Under the pieces are notes generated by a model. The model was given only the letters and a program-made list of their open reading frames with translations. It did no database searches and had not been told where the DNA came from. The translations under genes and the position numbers were made by a program. A stretch of DNA of 51,900 nt from Bacteroidota bacterium. Its GTDB lineage: Bacteria; Bacteroidota; Bacteroidia; Chitinophagales; Chitinophagaceae. The stretch lies in contig VBAT01000012.1 in the NCBI GenBank assembly GCA_005884665.1, positions 65,635 through 117,534 on the forward strand, read 5' to 3'. Below, in pieces: positions 14,768-23,483 of this stretch (position 1 is the stretch's first letter; every line of letters begins with the position of its first letter).

Positions 14768-14921
14768 AGTCTGCTTCAGATGTCAGCTGTCTGTTGTCAG
14801 GTCTCCTTTATCGGTGGCAGATGTAGTTGTCATGTTTCAGTTTCCTATCAATTTAAACCGGGCACCTCACACCAGACACCCGGCACCAACTAATCCGCGT
14901 GGCAAAACTTAAGTTCTTTTA

Positions 14922-17756
14922 TTAAAAACCTTTCTTAGACTCTTCTATTGTTGCGTTTTCAGGATACAATACTGCTTTTACATAATTGCTCATGTTCAAA
15001 TACTTTTTGGCTGCATTCTGAAGGTCTTTTGTAGTCAATGCGTCCACTTTCTGTTCGTAGGTGAGGATATTCTCCGGATTGTTCTGATCAATAAATGCAT
15101 TTGAAAGATTATCCAGCCAGGAATCATTGCTTTGAAGGCTCACATGGTATTGTTTTCTCCATGTTTCCTTTACTTTATCCAGGTCTTTTTGATCGACTCC
15201 GTTTTCCTGGGCATTCTTTACGATCTCGAATAAAGCAGCAGTCAGCTTATCGACATTCTCCGGTCCGCATGGAATACTGGCAGTAATTGTATAATGCACA
15301 TATGGCCTTTTCTGGATCGAGCCGTTTAATCCACCGCTGTACATACCACCCATCTCTTCCCTTAGCTTCTCAATCACTTTTATATTTAATGCATCGATCA
15401 ATGCCCTGAAAGCTAACGCCTCTTCACGGGTATATTCGGTCTCGCCGGTCCAGGCGACGGTGATAATACTTTTCGGATCCTTACCTTTTTTGATATTCGC
15501 CGCGATAACGCCCCTGACGGGTCTTGCGCCGTTATCCTTAAAAGTGTGTTGTTCGGTTTTACCGGGAAGAGACCCCAGGTATTTTTCAAACAAAGGCTTG
15601 GCGGAAGCGGGATCGATATTACCGACAAAAGTAAAATGCATGCCGTCGGCATTGCTATAAATTGTGTTATAGATGGACATTACTCTGTCAATTTTCAAAT
15701 TGGCATACTCCTCCGCAGTTGGCAACTGGCCCATCCATGGATTGTTGTTGTAGATGATCTTGCTCAATGTATCCGCGTAATAAAATTGGGGGTTTGCCTT
15801 GAGGAACTGTAACTGGCTCTTTTGTTTGGTTACAAAAGAATTGAACAGGGCCTCATCTTTCCTGGGCTGTGTAAAATACAGGTTGACCAGTTGCAGAAAA
15901 GTCTCGAAATCCTTTACGCTGCTGCTTCCCTGTATGCCTTCTTCATAGTCATTAAGGTATGGCGTTGTTTCAACTGTTTTGCCAGAAAGGAATTTCTGCA
16001 GATCGGTCGGCGACATGTCTTTTACACCCATTACACCAACCATTTCAGCCGCATGTTTTGCATTGTCTTTATCTTCTAAAGAAAATTTTTGCCAGCCGCC
16101 CCAACGCCATGCATCCATTTGTATCTCATCGTTTTTAAATGTCGTCGGCTTTAAGGTAATGGTGACTCCATTGCTGAGAGTAAGATTGATAGTTCCTATT
16201 TTTTCATTTTTTGTTTCGGAAACGACCTTCCCGGATGCAGTGCTTCCTTCCATCAAACTGGCGGCTACCGCCTTTTCCTCATAAGGTTTTACTGTTTGTT
16301 TATTGGCTGCGATAATTTGTTTTTCCAATTGACTGCCAGATGGCAACTTATCCTTCGTTTTTGTGGGAGCGGTCACCAATGCAAAAGCATTGGTAGATGC
16401 GGGCATTTTTTTAGCGACATCATTAATTTCTTTGAGAGTGATACCGGGTAAGATCTGTTGGTAAAATTTATACCGGTTCTCCGCGCCCGGGATAGGAGCT
16501 CCTTCCAGGTAATTGTTGAGATAACCTTGTACTATAGCTGAAGACTGTGATTTATCTTTTTCATGAAAAGCTTTTTCTGCTTCGTTTAGCATGTCGGCTT
16601 TTACCCTGTCAAGTTCGGTCTGTAAAAACCCGAATTTCCTGGCTCTTTCCGTTTCAGCCAGCAAAGCATTGATGGCTTCTTCGGTGCTGTTATTTCCCAA
16701 TACGGCAATAGACACAGAAGCTTCATACCCGCGAATGAACTGATCTGTTGCGGTAATGCCGTATACGAATGGTAGATTTTCTTTTTGAGTCAATTCCTGC
16801 AAACGTTCATTGATCAGCGAATTGATCATTTCCTTCTTAACCTCTTCCCTGTAATCGGCCCAGGTTTTTATTCTTTTGCCTGGCATGATATAATTAAAGA
16901 TCTGGAGTATAGTATTGGTCGACTCATCGTCTGTTACGATCATTGCCTCGGCCTTTTTTCTTGTCGCAATCGGGATGATGGCCGGCCTGGGTTTTGCGTT
17001 AGCCGGATTTCTGAAACCGCTGAAATGATCCCTGATCTTTTTTTCTGCTTCTGCTGGATCAATATCACCAACCACAATTACCGCCATCAGGTCCGGGCGA
17101 TACCATTGACGGTAAAAGCTTTCAAGTGTTGCCGGCTTGAAATTTTTCAGGATTGAGTCCTTACCGATTGGTATTCTTTCCGCATATTTTGAACCATTCA
17201 TGAGTTTGGGAAAATACTGGCGAAGCATTCTCTCCTGGGCACCTTTGCTCAGGCGTGATTCTTCCAATACCACTCCTCTTTCTTTTTCAATCTCCGTTTT
17301 GTCTAACAAATTATTGAAAGCCCAATCCTCAAGAACGGTAAATCCTTTTTCTACGACATCAGGATTATCGGTGGAAATGGGCAGCATATAAACTGTTTCA
17401 TCAAAACTGGTGTATGCATTCAGGTCGGCACCGAATTTTACCCCAACTTTTTGTAAATAATCGACCAACTCGTTTTTTGGAAAATGCTTGGAGCCATTAA
17501 AGTTCATATGCTCCATGAAATGAGCGAGCCCGCGTTGATCATTATTTTCAAGTATCGAACCGGTATTAACAGCCAGCCTGAGCTCCATTTTCTTTTCCGG
17601 TTTCTGGTTCTTCCGTATATAATAGGTAAGACCGTTTGATAATTTGCCGACCCTGACATTGGGATCAACAGGCACAGGATCGCTGAGCTTGTACTGGGCG
17701 ATCAACTGCGTAAAGGAGATGCAAAGAACGAAAAGGATAAGTAGCCTGGTCTTCAT
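14922..17756 (-). CDS. Secreted M16 (insulinase-family) zinc metallopeptidase
   Basis: The 944-residue protein has a signal peptide (MKTRLLILFVLCISFTQLIA). The inverted zinc motif HxxEH is present in RGLAHFMEHMNFNGSKHFPK near residue 80, and the third zinc ligand Glu lies in KERGVVLEESRLSKG near residue 160. Two tandem M16 units are expected: an active N-terminal half (about 30-480) and an inactive C-terminal half (about 510-930), which has no HxxEH but keeps the fold segments HFTFVGNIDPASAKPLFEKY and EKLREEMGGMYSGGLNG. Periplasmic two-domain enzymes of this kind degrade peptides inside a closed chamber. It starts at the ATG at 17756, and the gene upstream, gpx, is followed by a strong terminator, so it probably has its own promoter. 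Confidence 0.95.
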   Translation of the reverse strand: MKTRLLILFVLCISFTQLIAQYKLSDPVPVDPNVRVGKLSNGLTYYIRKNQKPEKKMELRLAVNTGSILENNDQRGLAHFMEHMNFNGSKHFPKNELVDYLQKVGVKFGADLNAYTSFDETVYMLPISTDNPDVVEKGFTVLEDWAFNNLLDKTEIEKERGVVLEESRLSKGAQERMLRQYFPKLMNGSKYAERIPIGKDSILKNFKPATLESFYRQWYRPDLMAVIVVGDIDPAEAEKKIRDHFSGFRNPANAKPRPAIIPIATRKKAEAMIVTDDESTNTILQIFNYIMPGKRIKTWADYREEVKKEMINSLINERLQELTQKENLPFVYGITATDQFIRGYEASVSIAVLGNNSTEEAINALLAETERARKFGFLQTELDRVKADMLNEAEKAFHEKDKSQSSAIVQGYLNNYLEGAPIPGAENRYKFYQQILPGITLKEINDVAKKMPASTNAFALVTAPTKTKDKLPSGSQLEKQIIAANKQTVKPYEEKAVAASLMEGSTASGKVVSETKNEKIGTINLTLSNGVTITLKPTTFKNDEIQMDAWRWGGWQKFSLEDKDNAKHAAEMVGVMGVKDMSPTDLQKFLSGKTVETTPYLNDYEEGIQGSSSVKDFETFLQLVNLYFTQPRKDEALFNSFVTKQKSQLQFLKANPQFYYADTLSKIIYNNNPWMGQLPTAEEYANLKIDRVMSIYNTIYSNADGMHFTFVGNIDPASAKPLFEKYLGSLPGKTEQHTFKDNGARPVRGVIAANIKKGKDPKSIITVAWTGETEYTREEALAFRALIDALNIKVIEKLREEMGGMYSGGLNGSIQKRPYVHYTITASIPCGPENVDKLTAALFEIVKNAQENGVDQKDLDKVKETWRKQYHVSLQSNDSWLDNLSNAFIDQNNPENILTYEQKVDALTTKDLQNAAKKYLNMSNYVKAVLYPENATIEESKKGF

Positions 17757-17801
17757 ACTTGGGAGTTTTAGGGCCGTGAAAGTACTCAGATTGACTGTTA
17801 T

Positions 17802-17835
17802 AAAAAAACAAAAGCCGCCCTTTGGGAGGAGCGGC
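17802..17835 (-). terminator. Rho-independent terminator after the glutathione peroxidase gene
   Basis: On the minus strand the hairpin GCCGC/GCGGC (17831-17835 with 17814-17818) has an inner CCC/GGG pairing. A T-rich tail of TTTTGTTTTTTT follows at 17813-17802. It ends transcription coming from 17858. Confidence 0.75.
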
Positions 17836-17857
17836 CTTTATCACTGATCAATTATAA

Positions 17858-18424
17858 TTAATTCAGATATTTTAATACTTCTTCACTCATGGGGTTTACC
17901 TTATTATGAAACACCGCAACAAGGTTACCATTTTCATCGATCAAAAATTTGGTAAAGTTCCAGGTCACGGGATTCTGTAAATAATTCTTCCAGGCCCAGG
18001 TTTTTGAATCGTCACCACTTACATTTTTTGCAAGTTCCCTGGATTGGTCAACCAGCCATTTGTATAATGGACAGATATCATCGCCTTTTACAGAGACTTT
18101 TTCCGCCATAGGAAATGTTACAGCGTACTTCTTGGAGCAGAATTCTTTGATCTCCTGGTTAGACCCAGGTTCCTGCTGACCAAAATTATTGGCAGGAAAA
18201 CCAATGATCACCAGTTTATCTTTATACTTCTCATATAATTTTTCGAGATCAGAATACTGCGGCGTATTTCCACACATGGAAGCAGTATTGACAATCATGA
18301 TCTTTTTCCCTTTGTATTTAGAGAAATCAATATCAGTACCATCCAGTCCCGGGACTTTAAAATCATAGATAGACCCCCCGGTAAGAGTCGCTACAAGTAT
18401 CAAAGACAACATTAATGTTTTCAT
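17858..18424 (-). CDS. Glutathione peroxidase family protein (exported)
   Basis: The 188-residue protein has a thioredoxin fold of the glutathione peroxidase family, which reduces hydroperoxides. The signature NTASMCGNTPQYSDLEKLYE carries the peroxidatic cysteine near residue 51 in place of selenocysteine. The second motif, IIGFPANNFGQQEPGSNQEI, supplies the catalytic Gln and sits ahead of a possible resolving Cys (EFCSKKY). The Trp/Asn element VTWNFTKFLIDENG closes the active site. Residues 1-20 (MKTLMLSLILVATLTGGSIY) look like a signal peptide, suggesting periplasmic action, where thioredoxin-like proteins would be the electron donor. The gene stands alone and ends before a strong terminator. 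The start is the ATG at 18424. Confidence 0.93.
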   Translation of the reverse strand: MKTLMLSLILVATLTGGSIYDFKVPGLDGTDIDFSKYKGKKIMIVNTASMCGNTPQYSDLEKLYEKYKDKLVIIGFPANNFGQQEPGSNQEIKEFCSKKYAVTFPMAEKVSVKGDDICPLYKWLVDQSRELAKNVSGDDSKTWAWKNYLQNPVTWNFTKFLIDENGNLVAVFHNKVNPMSEEVLKYLN

Positions 18425-18548
18425 GATTTATAAGTTTAGTTAGAGAAATAGCGGGGAATAAAGGTAGGATGATTTTGTTTTTTACCAACATTAAATCTTG
18501 GTGGTGTCTCAGTTTAATAAAATGTCGCTGTTAACATAACAAGGCTGT

Positions 18549-18632
18549 CACGATAACTGCCGGATGCCAGATATTGGATGCCGGGCGCTCCACGATGGCA
18601 TCAAGCATCCAGCATCTAGTATCCACACCGGT
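18549..18632. repeat. Low-complexity dispersed repeat of GCATCCAG/GGATGCC type
   Basis: The stretch carries GGATGCCAGATATTGGATGCC and then CATCCAGCATCTAG followed by TATCCAC, so it is partly self-complementary. The core ATCCAGCATCTAG recurs at 44651-44663. It fills part of the gap between two minus-strand genes. Confidence 0.6.
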
Positions 18633-18667
18633 AACCAGGGTGACCGTAGATCCGTCGCAAATTTCAA

Positions 18668-18685
18668 ATCCGATAGCTATCGGAT
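18668..18685. repeat. Perfect 18-base palindrome ATCCGATAGCTATCGGAT
   Basis: It is completely self-complementary and sits between two genes transcribed in the same direction. The inner CCGATAGCTATCGG is shared with the palindrome at 33359-33378. Confidence 0.85.
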
Positions 18686-18714
18686 GATATACTACCAAAT
18701 CCTGTTATCCCGGG

Positions 18715-20124
18715 CTACTGTTTTTCAAAACAGCCTATATCAAAACCGGCTCCCACAGGCCGAGGGTTGCCATCGAGATCAATAAAGATACCGGCATTTG
18801 TGCCTTTATCGATCCCCGGGGAGGGCGGAGGACCGGGTTTCAACCTGAAATTATAGTAGCGCCGCGACACATCAATGCTGTCAAATAAAGGATTTGCGTT
18901 GCTGTTTGACTGGTTGACGGTAATACCGGCAGGCGGGTTCTGGACCTTCCATAAATTATAGCTAAAATCCACGACATATGTTAGCGCACCGGTATTTACA
19001 GATTTGACAACTAGGACTTCCGTATCTACACTGCCATTTTCACCCCAGAAAATACAGTTCCGGAATATGGCAGTCATTGCCTGCGGTCCTGTCGCATCAA
19101 AATTAGTAACCTGTAATACCGGGTTGGTATGTTGAATATAAGGATTGGAAATTGTGACTACCGTACAGTTGGTAAAATTGTAAGAGCCGCCTTTTATCAG
19201 CCCAATATTCTTACCGCAGTTACTGATGAGACAATTTTTTGCCATGATACTTGAATTGGATGCGGCAATACCAAAATCATAAGAGTTGTCTATCATGCAT
19301 TCATTCAATATCAACTTGGGCGTTGGATTGTTGGGAGCGGGATCCTGCACAACTATCGACTGGAAAGAATTTTTTATAACTGCATAATTCAGGATGTTGT
19401 CCCTGCTGGACGGGCTGAAATAAATACCCGGCCAGGAAGCGGGGTAATATTTGTAAGGATCGTCCAGGCGGTCTCCGAGAAAATAGACCCTGTCACCGGT
19501 ATCTTTTAAACCGTTTACCTGCAATGTGCCATCAATTATGACCGGGGCATCGGGGTGTACATACAACCGGCATCCCTTGCTGATGGTTAGTTTCTTTCCT
19601 GCATTGACATGCAAATATCCAAGGATCACATAAGGCAGATCATTGTTCCATGTCTCGTCGACCGTTATTTCCTTATTTCGCAAAAAATGAGCATTCTGAC
19701 CCCAGGCTTCCAGTTGAACCAACCGGCGAATCCCATTATAACTTACCTGGATGCTATCCCGTATTACAAAAGAAAGGTTGGCAGCGTTGGGATCTACATT
19801 TACCTGTACAAAAACATAAACGCTATCGTTAGCTTCGATCTCGATATTAGTTGCTTCGGTGGTAGCTGTTCCGTCCACATTCATTTTGAAAGCAGAACCA
19901 GCTCCGCCCATTAATTTGACTGAAGACAACCTTAACTTCTGGGTGTTCTCGTTAACGATTTTGAAAAGCTGGCTGACGGAGCCCGTCGTGGGAAATACAG
20001 TATCATATTTCAATGTATCCGCGGTAATGGTGACCCTTGCATCAACAGAAGTGATAAAGGAATCCTTCCTGCAGGCTGACAGTAGTATCACAGTGGACAG
20101 GATAATTACAGCAATGGCTTTCAT
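18715..20124 (-). CDS. Lipoprotein with right-handed beta-helix domain
   Basis: The 469-residue protein has a lipoprotein signal (MKAIAVIILSTVILLSACRK; lipobox LSAC with the lipid Cys at 18). Residues about 25-140 form an Ig-like N-terminal part. From about 150 to 440 there are the short turns of a parallel beta-helix: KLILNECMIDNSYDFGIAAS, SIMAKNCLISNCGKNIGLI, GGSYNFTNCTVVTISN and MTAIFRNCIFWGENG. It ends with GFDIGCFEKQ, a closing typical of polysaccharide-binding 'choice-of-anchor' beta-helix proteins. The role is probably carbohydrate binding or processing at the cell envelope, but no catalytic residues could be assigned. It has a candidate -7 box TACTTTTG at 20139-20132, just before the ATG. 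Confidence 0.85.
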   Translation of the reverse strand: MKAIAVIILSTVILLSACRKDSFITSVDARVTITADTLKYDTVFPTTGSVSQLFKIVNENTQKLRLSSVKLMGGAGSAFKMNVDGTATTEATNIEIEANDSVYVFVQVNVDPNAANLSFVIRDSIQVSYNGIRRLVQLEAWGQNAHFLRNKEITVDETWNNDLPYVILGYLHVNAGKKLTISKGCRLYVHPDAPVIIDGTLQVNGLKDTGDRVYFLGDRLDDPYKYYPASWPGIYFSPSSRDNILNYAVIKNSFQSIVVQDPAPNNPTPKLILNECMIDNSYDFGIAASNSSIMAKNCLISNCGKNIGLIKGGSYNFTNCTVVTISNPYIQHTNPVLQVTNFDATGPQAMTAIFRNCIFWGENGSVDTEVLVVKSVNTGALTYVVDFSYNLWKVQNPPAGITVNQSNSNANPLFDSIDVSRRYYNFRLKPGPPPSPGIDKGTNAGIFIDLDGNPRPVGAGFDIGCFEKQ

Positions 20125-20166
20125 TGGTTGTCAAAAGTAATAACTATGGGCAGAAAAGAGAAAGAT

Positions 20167-20865
20167 TTAACGAGCTGCGTAACATAACGTAGCAATGCTG
20201 AGCTGTACCCCTGGGACTTGTAATAACTCACTCCCGCAGGCCTCAAGGGTCGCCCCGGTTGTGACCACATCGTCTACCAAAAGCACATGTTTACCTTTTA
20301 TGGTTGTGGGATCATTCACCACGAATTTGCCTTCGAGGTTTAACCAGCGGTCGATCCTGCCTTTTTTTGTTTGGGTATCTGTATAGGCAGAACGGGAAAT
20401 GATCTTTGTTAACACAGGTACTCCAAGCATGCCGGCGATCCCATTGCAGAGTATGGTTGCCTGGTTAAATCCTCTTCGCTTTTCTTTTGAAGCAAATAAT
20501 GGTAACGGAACGAGCGCGTCAACAATAAACCGTCCTGATTGGAGCAGGCTTGCGCCCATTAATTTTCCAAGTTGAAGGCCCAGGTCTATATTTCCGCGAT
20601 ATTTGAATTCATGCATGAGTTGCTGCATCAATGATTCACGGGTAAAATAATAGCGAGCTGTTGCGCCACTCAATTGAAGTCTTCCCCAGAATTTTTTTTC
20701 AACAGGATTGCCAGCGTGCCGCTCAAAATTTGTTTGCGGCATAGCGTATGTACAGCGGGGACAAAGCAGGCTATTGCCCCTGATCCTGTCATTGCCACAC
20801 CCTACGCATACATTTGGGAACAGCAGGTGAAGTAGCGACTCCTTTATTTCCTTTACGGATACCAT
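20167..20865 (-). CDS. comF: ComF-family phosphoribosyltransferase-like protein
   Basis: ComF proteins assist uptake or processing of incoming single-stranded DNA in naturally competent bacteria. The 232-residue protein starts with a zinc-ribbon (CVGCGNDRIRGNSLLCPRCT, two Cys pairs near residues 20-40). The conserved segment PLPLFASKEKRRGFNQATIL comes next. The PRPP-binding loop VLLVDDVVTTGATLEACGSE near residue 200 keeps the two acidic residues and the TTGxT turn. The ATG overlaps the radA stop by one base (TGATG), so the two are co-translated as an operon. comEC, another competence gene, occurs elsewhere in this window. Confidence 0.92.
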   Translation of the reverse strand: MVSVKEIKESLLHLLFPNVCVGCGNDRIRGNSLLCPRCTYAMPQTNFERHAGNPVEKKFWGRLQLSGATARYYFTRESLMQQLMHEFKYRGNIDLGLQLGKLMGASLLQSGRFIVDALVPLPLFASKEKRRGFNQATILCNGIAGMLGVPVLTKIISRSAYTDTQTKKGRIDRWLNLEGKFVVNDPTTIKGKHVLLVDDVVTTGATLEACGSELLQVPGVQLSIATLCYAAR

Positions 20866-22244
20866 CAGAAAAGATATTTATATACTTCCTCTACCCTCCC
20901 CATTGTTATTATTTCAATGTTGAATTTTTGTCTTGCCGATGACCGGTACGCCTGGTTATATTTTGACACAATGATCTTTTCAAATCCTAATTTCTCCGCT
21001 TCAGCGATCCGTTGATCAATCCTGTTGACAGCTCTTATTTCACCACTTAAACCTACTTCGCCGGAAAAACAAATATTATGGGGCAACGGCACATCTTCAT
21101 AAGAAGAAAGCAATGCACAAAGTACAGCCAAATCAATGGAAGGATCTTCGACTTTTAACCCGCCCGCGATGTTTAAAAACACATCTTTTACGCCGAAATG
21201 AAACCCGCCGCGCTTTTCCAACACCGCCAATAGCAGTTGTAATCTACGCAGATCAAATCCGCTGACCGTTCTTTGTGGTGTGCCATACACGGATTGAGTC
21301 ACCAATGCCTGCACCTCGATCAACAATGGTCTTATCCCTTCAATGGTAGCTGCGATGGCGATACCACTTAACTGATCTTCTTTTTGAGTGATCAATATCT
21401 CGCTTGGATTAGCTACTCCTTTCATGCCCGCATCCGTCATCTCGTAAATACCCAGCTCAGCTGTGCTACCGAAACGGTTCTTGACGGTGCGAAGTATACG
21501 ATAGGCATAATGCCTGTCACCTTCGAATTGAAGTACGGTGTCAACCATATGCTCGAGTATCTTGGGGCCTGCAATGCTTCCTTCTTTGGTGATATGACCG
21601 ATCAGAAAAACGGGAGTGTTGGTTTCCTTGGCGAATCGCTGAAATTCCGCAGCACATTCCCGTATCTGGGATACGCTTCCCGGCGATGAATCAATAAAAG
21701 GTGTGTGTAACGTCTGGATGGAATCAACGATGACAAGTTGCGGTTTTAATTTTTTTATCTCCTGGAAGATGACCTGTGTTGATGTCTCAGTTAATAAGTA
21801 GAAATTTTCATTCTTTAACTTCAACCGGTCGGCGCGCATCTTAATTTGTTGTTCACTCTCTTCGCCACTTATATATAAAACAGTTGCGTCCTTTAACCAG
21901 AGTCCATTTTGTAAAAACAATGTTGATTTACCGATACCGGGTTCACCGGCAATTAATACAATGCTTCCCGGAATGATGCCGCCTCCAAGTACGCGATTTA
22001 ATTCTGCATCGCTTGTAAGTAATCTTTTTTCTTCACTGCTTTTTACCTCACCTAGTGAAACCGTTTTGTTCGTCCTTCTGTTATCAGCATAATCTTTCCA
22101 GCCATTGTTGTTTGTTGTTGATTCTTTTTGAATCAACTCTTCAACAAACGTGTTCCATTTCCCACATGATGGACATTGTCCTAACCATTTCACTGTTTCG
22201 TATCCGCAGTTTTGACAGAAGAAAGCAGTTTTAACTTTACTCAT
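20865..22244 (-). CDS. radA: DNA repair protein RadA (Sms)
   Basis: RadA is a RecA-like hexameric ATPase/helicase that promotes branch migration in recombination. The 459-residue length matches the family. The order is: C4 zinc finger (FFCQNCGYETVKWLGQCPSC), Walker A (LIAGEPGIGKSTLFLQNGLW near residue 95), Walker B (QLVIVDSIQTLHTPF), the RadA-specific KNRFG motif (RTVKNRFGSTAELGIYEMTD) and a C-terminal Lon-protease-like domain (DLAVLCALLSSYEDVPLP and FSGEVGLSGEIRAVNRIDQR). It starts at the ATG at 22244. It forms an operon with comF, overlapping by one base. A box-like TATCTTTA (one mismatch from TAnnTTTG) lies just upstream. Confidence 0.97.
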   Translation of the reverse strand: MSKVKTAFFCQNCGYETVKWLGQCPSCGKWNTFVEELIQKESTTNNNGWKDYADNRRTNKTVSLGEVKSSEEKRLLTSDAELNRVLGGGIIPGSIVLIAGEPGIGKSTLFLQNGLWLKDATVLYISGEESEQQIKMRADRLKLKNENFYLLTETSTQVIFQEIKKLKPQLVIVDSIQTLHTPFIDSSPGSVSQIRECAAEFQRFAKETNTPVFLIGHITKEGSIAGPKILEHMVDTVLQFEGDRHYAYRILRTVKNRFGSTAELGIYEMTDAGMKGVANPSEILITQKEDQLSGIAIAATIEGIRPLLIEVQALVTQSVYGTPQRTVSGFDLRRLQLLLAVLEKRGGFHFGVKDVFLNIAGGLKVEDPSIDLAVLCALLSSYEDVPLPHNICFSGEVGLSGEIRAVNRIDQRIAEAEKLGFEKIIVSKYNQAYRSSARQKFNIEIITMGRVEEVYKYLF

Positions 22245-22674
22245 TAATTAAAGATAAACTGATAAGAATTGCCAGAAAAAAAGCTCAATAAATGCAAGAT
22301 AAACTCGTTGATTATTAACCAATTCGTATAACGTAAAAAGGGCCAATCTTTCGATTGACCCTTTTACTTACTAACCCATTAAATTCTATTGCTAAGTTAC
22401 AATTCTGTGTAACATTTCAAAATAAATTTTTTGTTCTGTGAATAACTTTGGCGGTTGAACTTCGGCTATCGAACTTGTACCTAAGATGTATAAAACGTTA
22501 ACCGCAACTGGCTAATTATCAGGCCTTTAAACGGCTGCCGAAAATGCATATATTTCCTTATTGGAAAGGCTTATTAAGCCTTTATTAAAATGACAAAAAG
22601 ACTGAAAAACAGGCTTTAATCTAAATGGTAACAGATTTGTTATATCTCCAATAACAAACAAATTTTTTACAAAA
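22245..22674. other. Divergent 430-base intergenic region
   Basis: It lies between the starts of radA (minus) and the zinc peptidase (plus) and should hold both promoters. No ORF of note is present. It has a terminator-like hairpin at 22333-22367, which is odd between two divergent starts. The rest is AT-rich with GTTAC/GTAAC at 22397-22414 as a weak inverted repeat. A small RNA cannot be excluded. Confidence 0.5.
22333..22367. terminator. Bidirectional terminator-like hairpin in a divergent region
   Basis: GTAAAAAGGGCCAATC pairs with GATTGACCCTTTTAC around a TTTC loop, with one C/A mismatch and one extra A. The stem is bracketed by A and T runs, so it could end transcripts in either direction. 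No annotated gene ends here. Confidence 0.6.
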
Positions 22675-23364
22675 ATGACCCCTTCAATTATGTTCGTTTC
22701 GCTGGTCTTTCTGGGGATCAGCATGCTCGTCTCCCTGATACTAAAGAGCAAGTTTACAAAGTATGGGAAAGTACCCCTGGCCAACCGCATGACAGGCCGG
22801 GAAGTCGCTGAAAAAATGCTCCGGGAAAACGGTATTTATGACGTAAAAGTCACGTCTGTCGAGGGTTTCCTTTCCGACCACTACAACCCCGCAAATAAGA
22901 CGGTCAACCTGAGCCCGGACGTATATAATGGACAGAGCGTGGCTTCGGCCGCCGTCGCTGCCCACGAGTGCGGCCATGCTGTTCAGCACGCCGCATCCTA
23001 CGCCCCTCTTGCCATGCGGAGCAAGCTGGTACCCGTGGTTCAATTCAGCTCGAGCATTGTCAACTTGGTCCTGCTGGTAGGAGTAATAATGGCCTATTCC
23101 GGAAATCCGACAGTTCTACTGGTTGGTATAATATTAATGGCACTGACAGTCCTGTTTTCCCTGATCACTTTGCCAGTTGAGTTTGACGCCAGCAAAAGGG
23201 CTCTGGCCTGGCTGAGCCGGACCAATGTGACAAATAATACGGAATACCCGATGGCAAAAGATGCACTGAAGTGGGCTGCAACCACCTACGTTGTCGCCGC
23301 GCTTGCTGCAGTAGTCACCCTGATCCAGTATATCATGCTTTTCCTTGGAAGCAGGAGAAATTGA
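22675..23364 (+). CDS. Membrane zinc metallopeptidase, YugP family
   Basis: The 229-residue protein has an N-terminal membrane helix (MFVSLVFLGISMLVSLIL) and the zinc motif HECGH in VAAHECGHAVQHAASYAP near residue 100. The conserved SDHYNPANKTVNLSPDVYNG precedes it, and further helices follow (FSSSIVNLVLLVGVIMAYSG, LLVGIILMALTVLFSLITLP, TYVVAALAAVVTLIQYIMLF). The active site thus lies close to the membrane. The layout matches the Zn_peptidase_2 (YugP) family, whose substrates are largely unknown. EFDASKRALAWL after the second helix pair is also typical. The start is the ATG at 22675, preceded by an A-rich stretch with no Shine-Dalgarno site. A terminator follows at 23384. Confidence 0.9.
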   Translation: MTPSIMFVSLVFLGISMLVSLILKSKFTKYGKVPLANRMTGREVAEKMLRENGIYDVKVTSVEGFLSDHYNPANKTVNLSPDVYNGQSVASAAVAAHECGHAVQHAASYAPLAMRSKLVPVVQFSSSIVNLVLLVGVIMAYSGNPTVLLVGIILMALTVLFSLITLPVEFDASKRALAWLSRTNVTNNTEYPMAKDALKWAATTYVVAALAAVVTLIQYIMLFLGSRRN

Positions 23365-23383
23365 TCTTCCGCAAATTTTTTGC

Positions 23384-23418
23384 AATGCCCTGCCTAAAGC
23401 GCGGGGCATTTGTTTTTT
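23384..23418 (+). terminator. Rho-independent terminator after the zinc peptidase gene
   Basis: AATGCCC (23384-23390) pairs with GGGCATT (23404-23410) around a 13-base loop. The T-rich tail TGTTTTTT follows at 23411-23418. Confidence 0.85.
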
Positions 23419-23483
23419 CGACCTTAACTGGCTGTCGTCATTTTATTCCTTTCTTTTTCATTTACTTCGCTAAAACATTTTAC

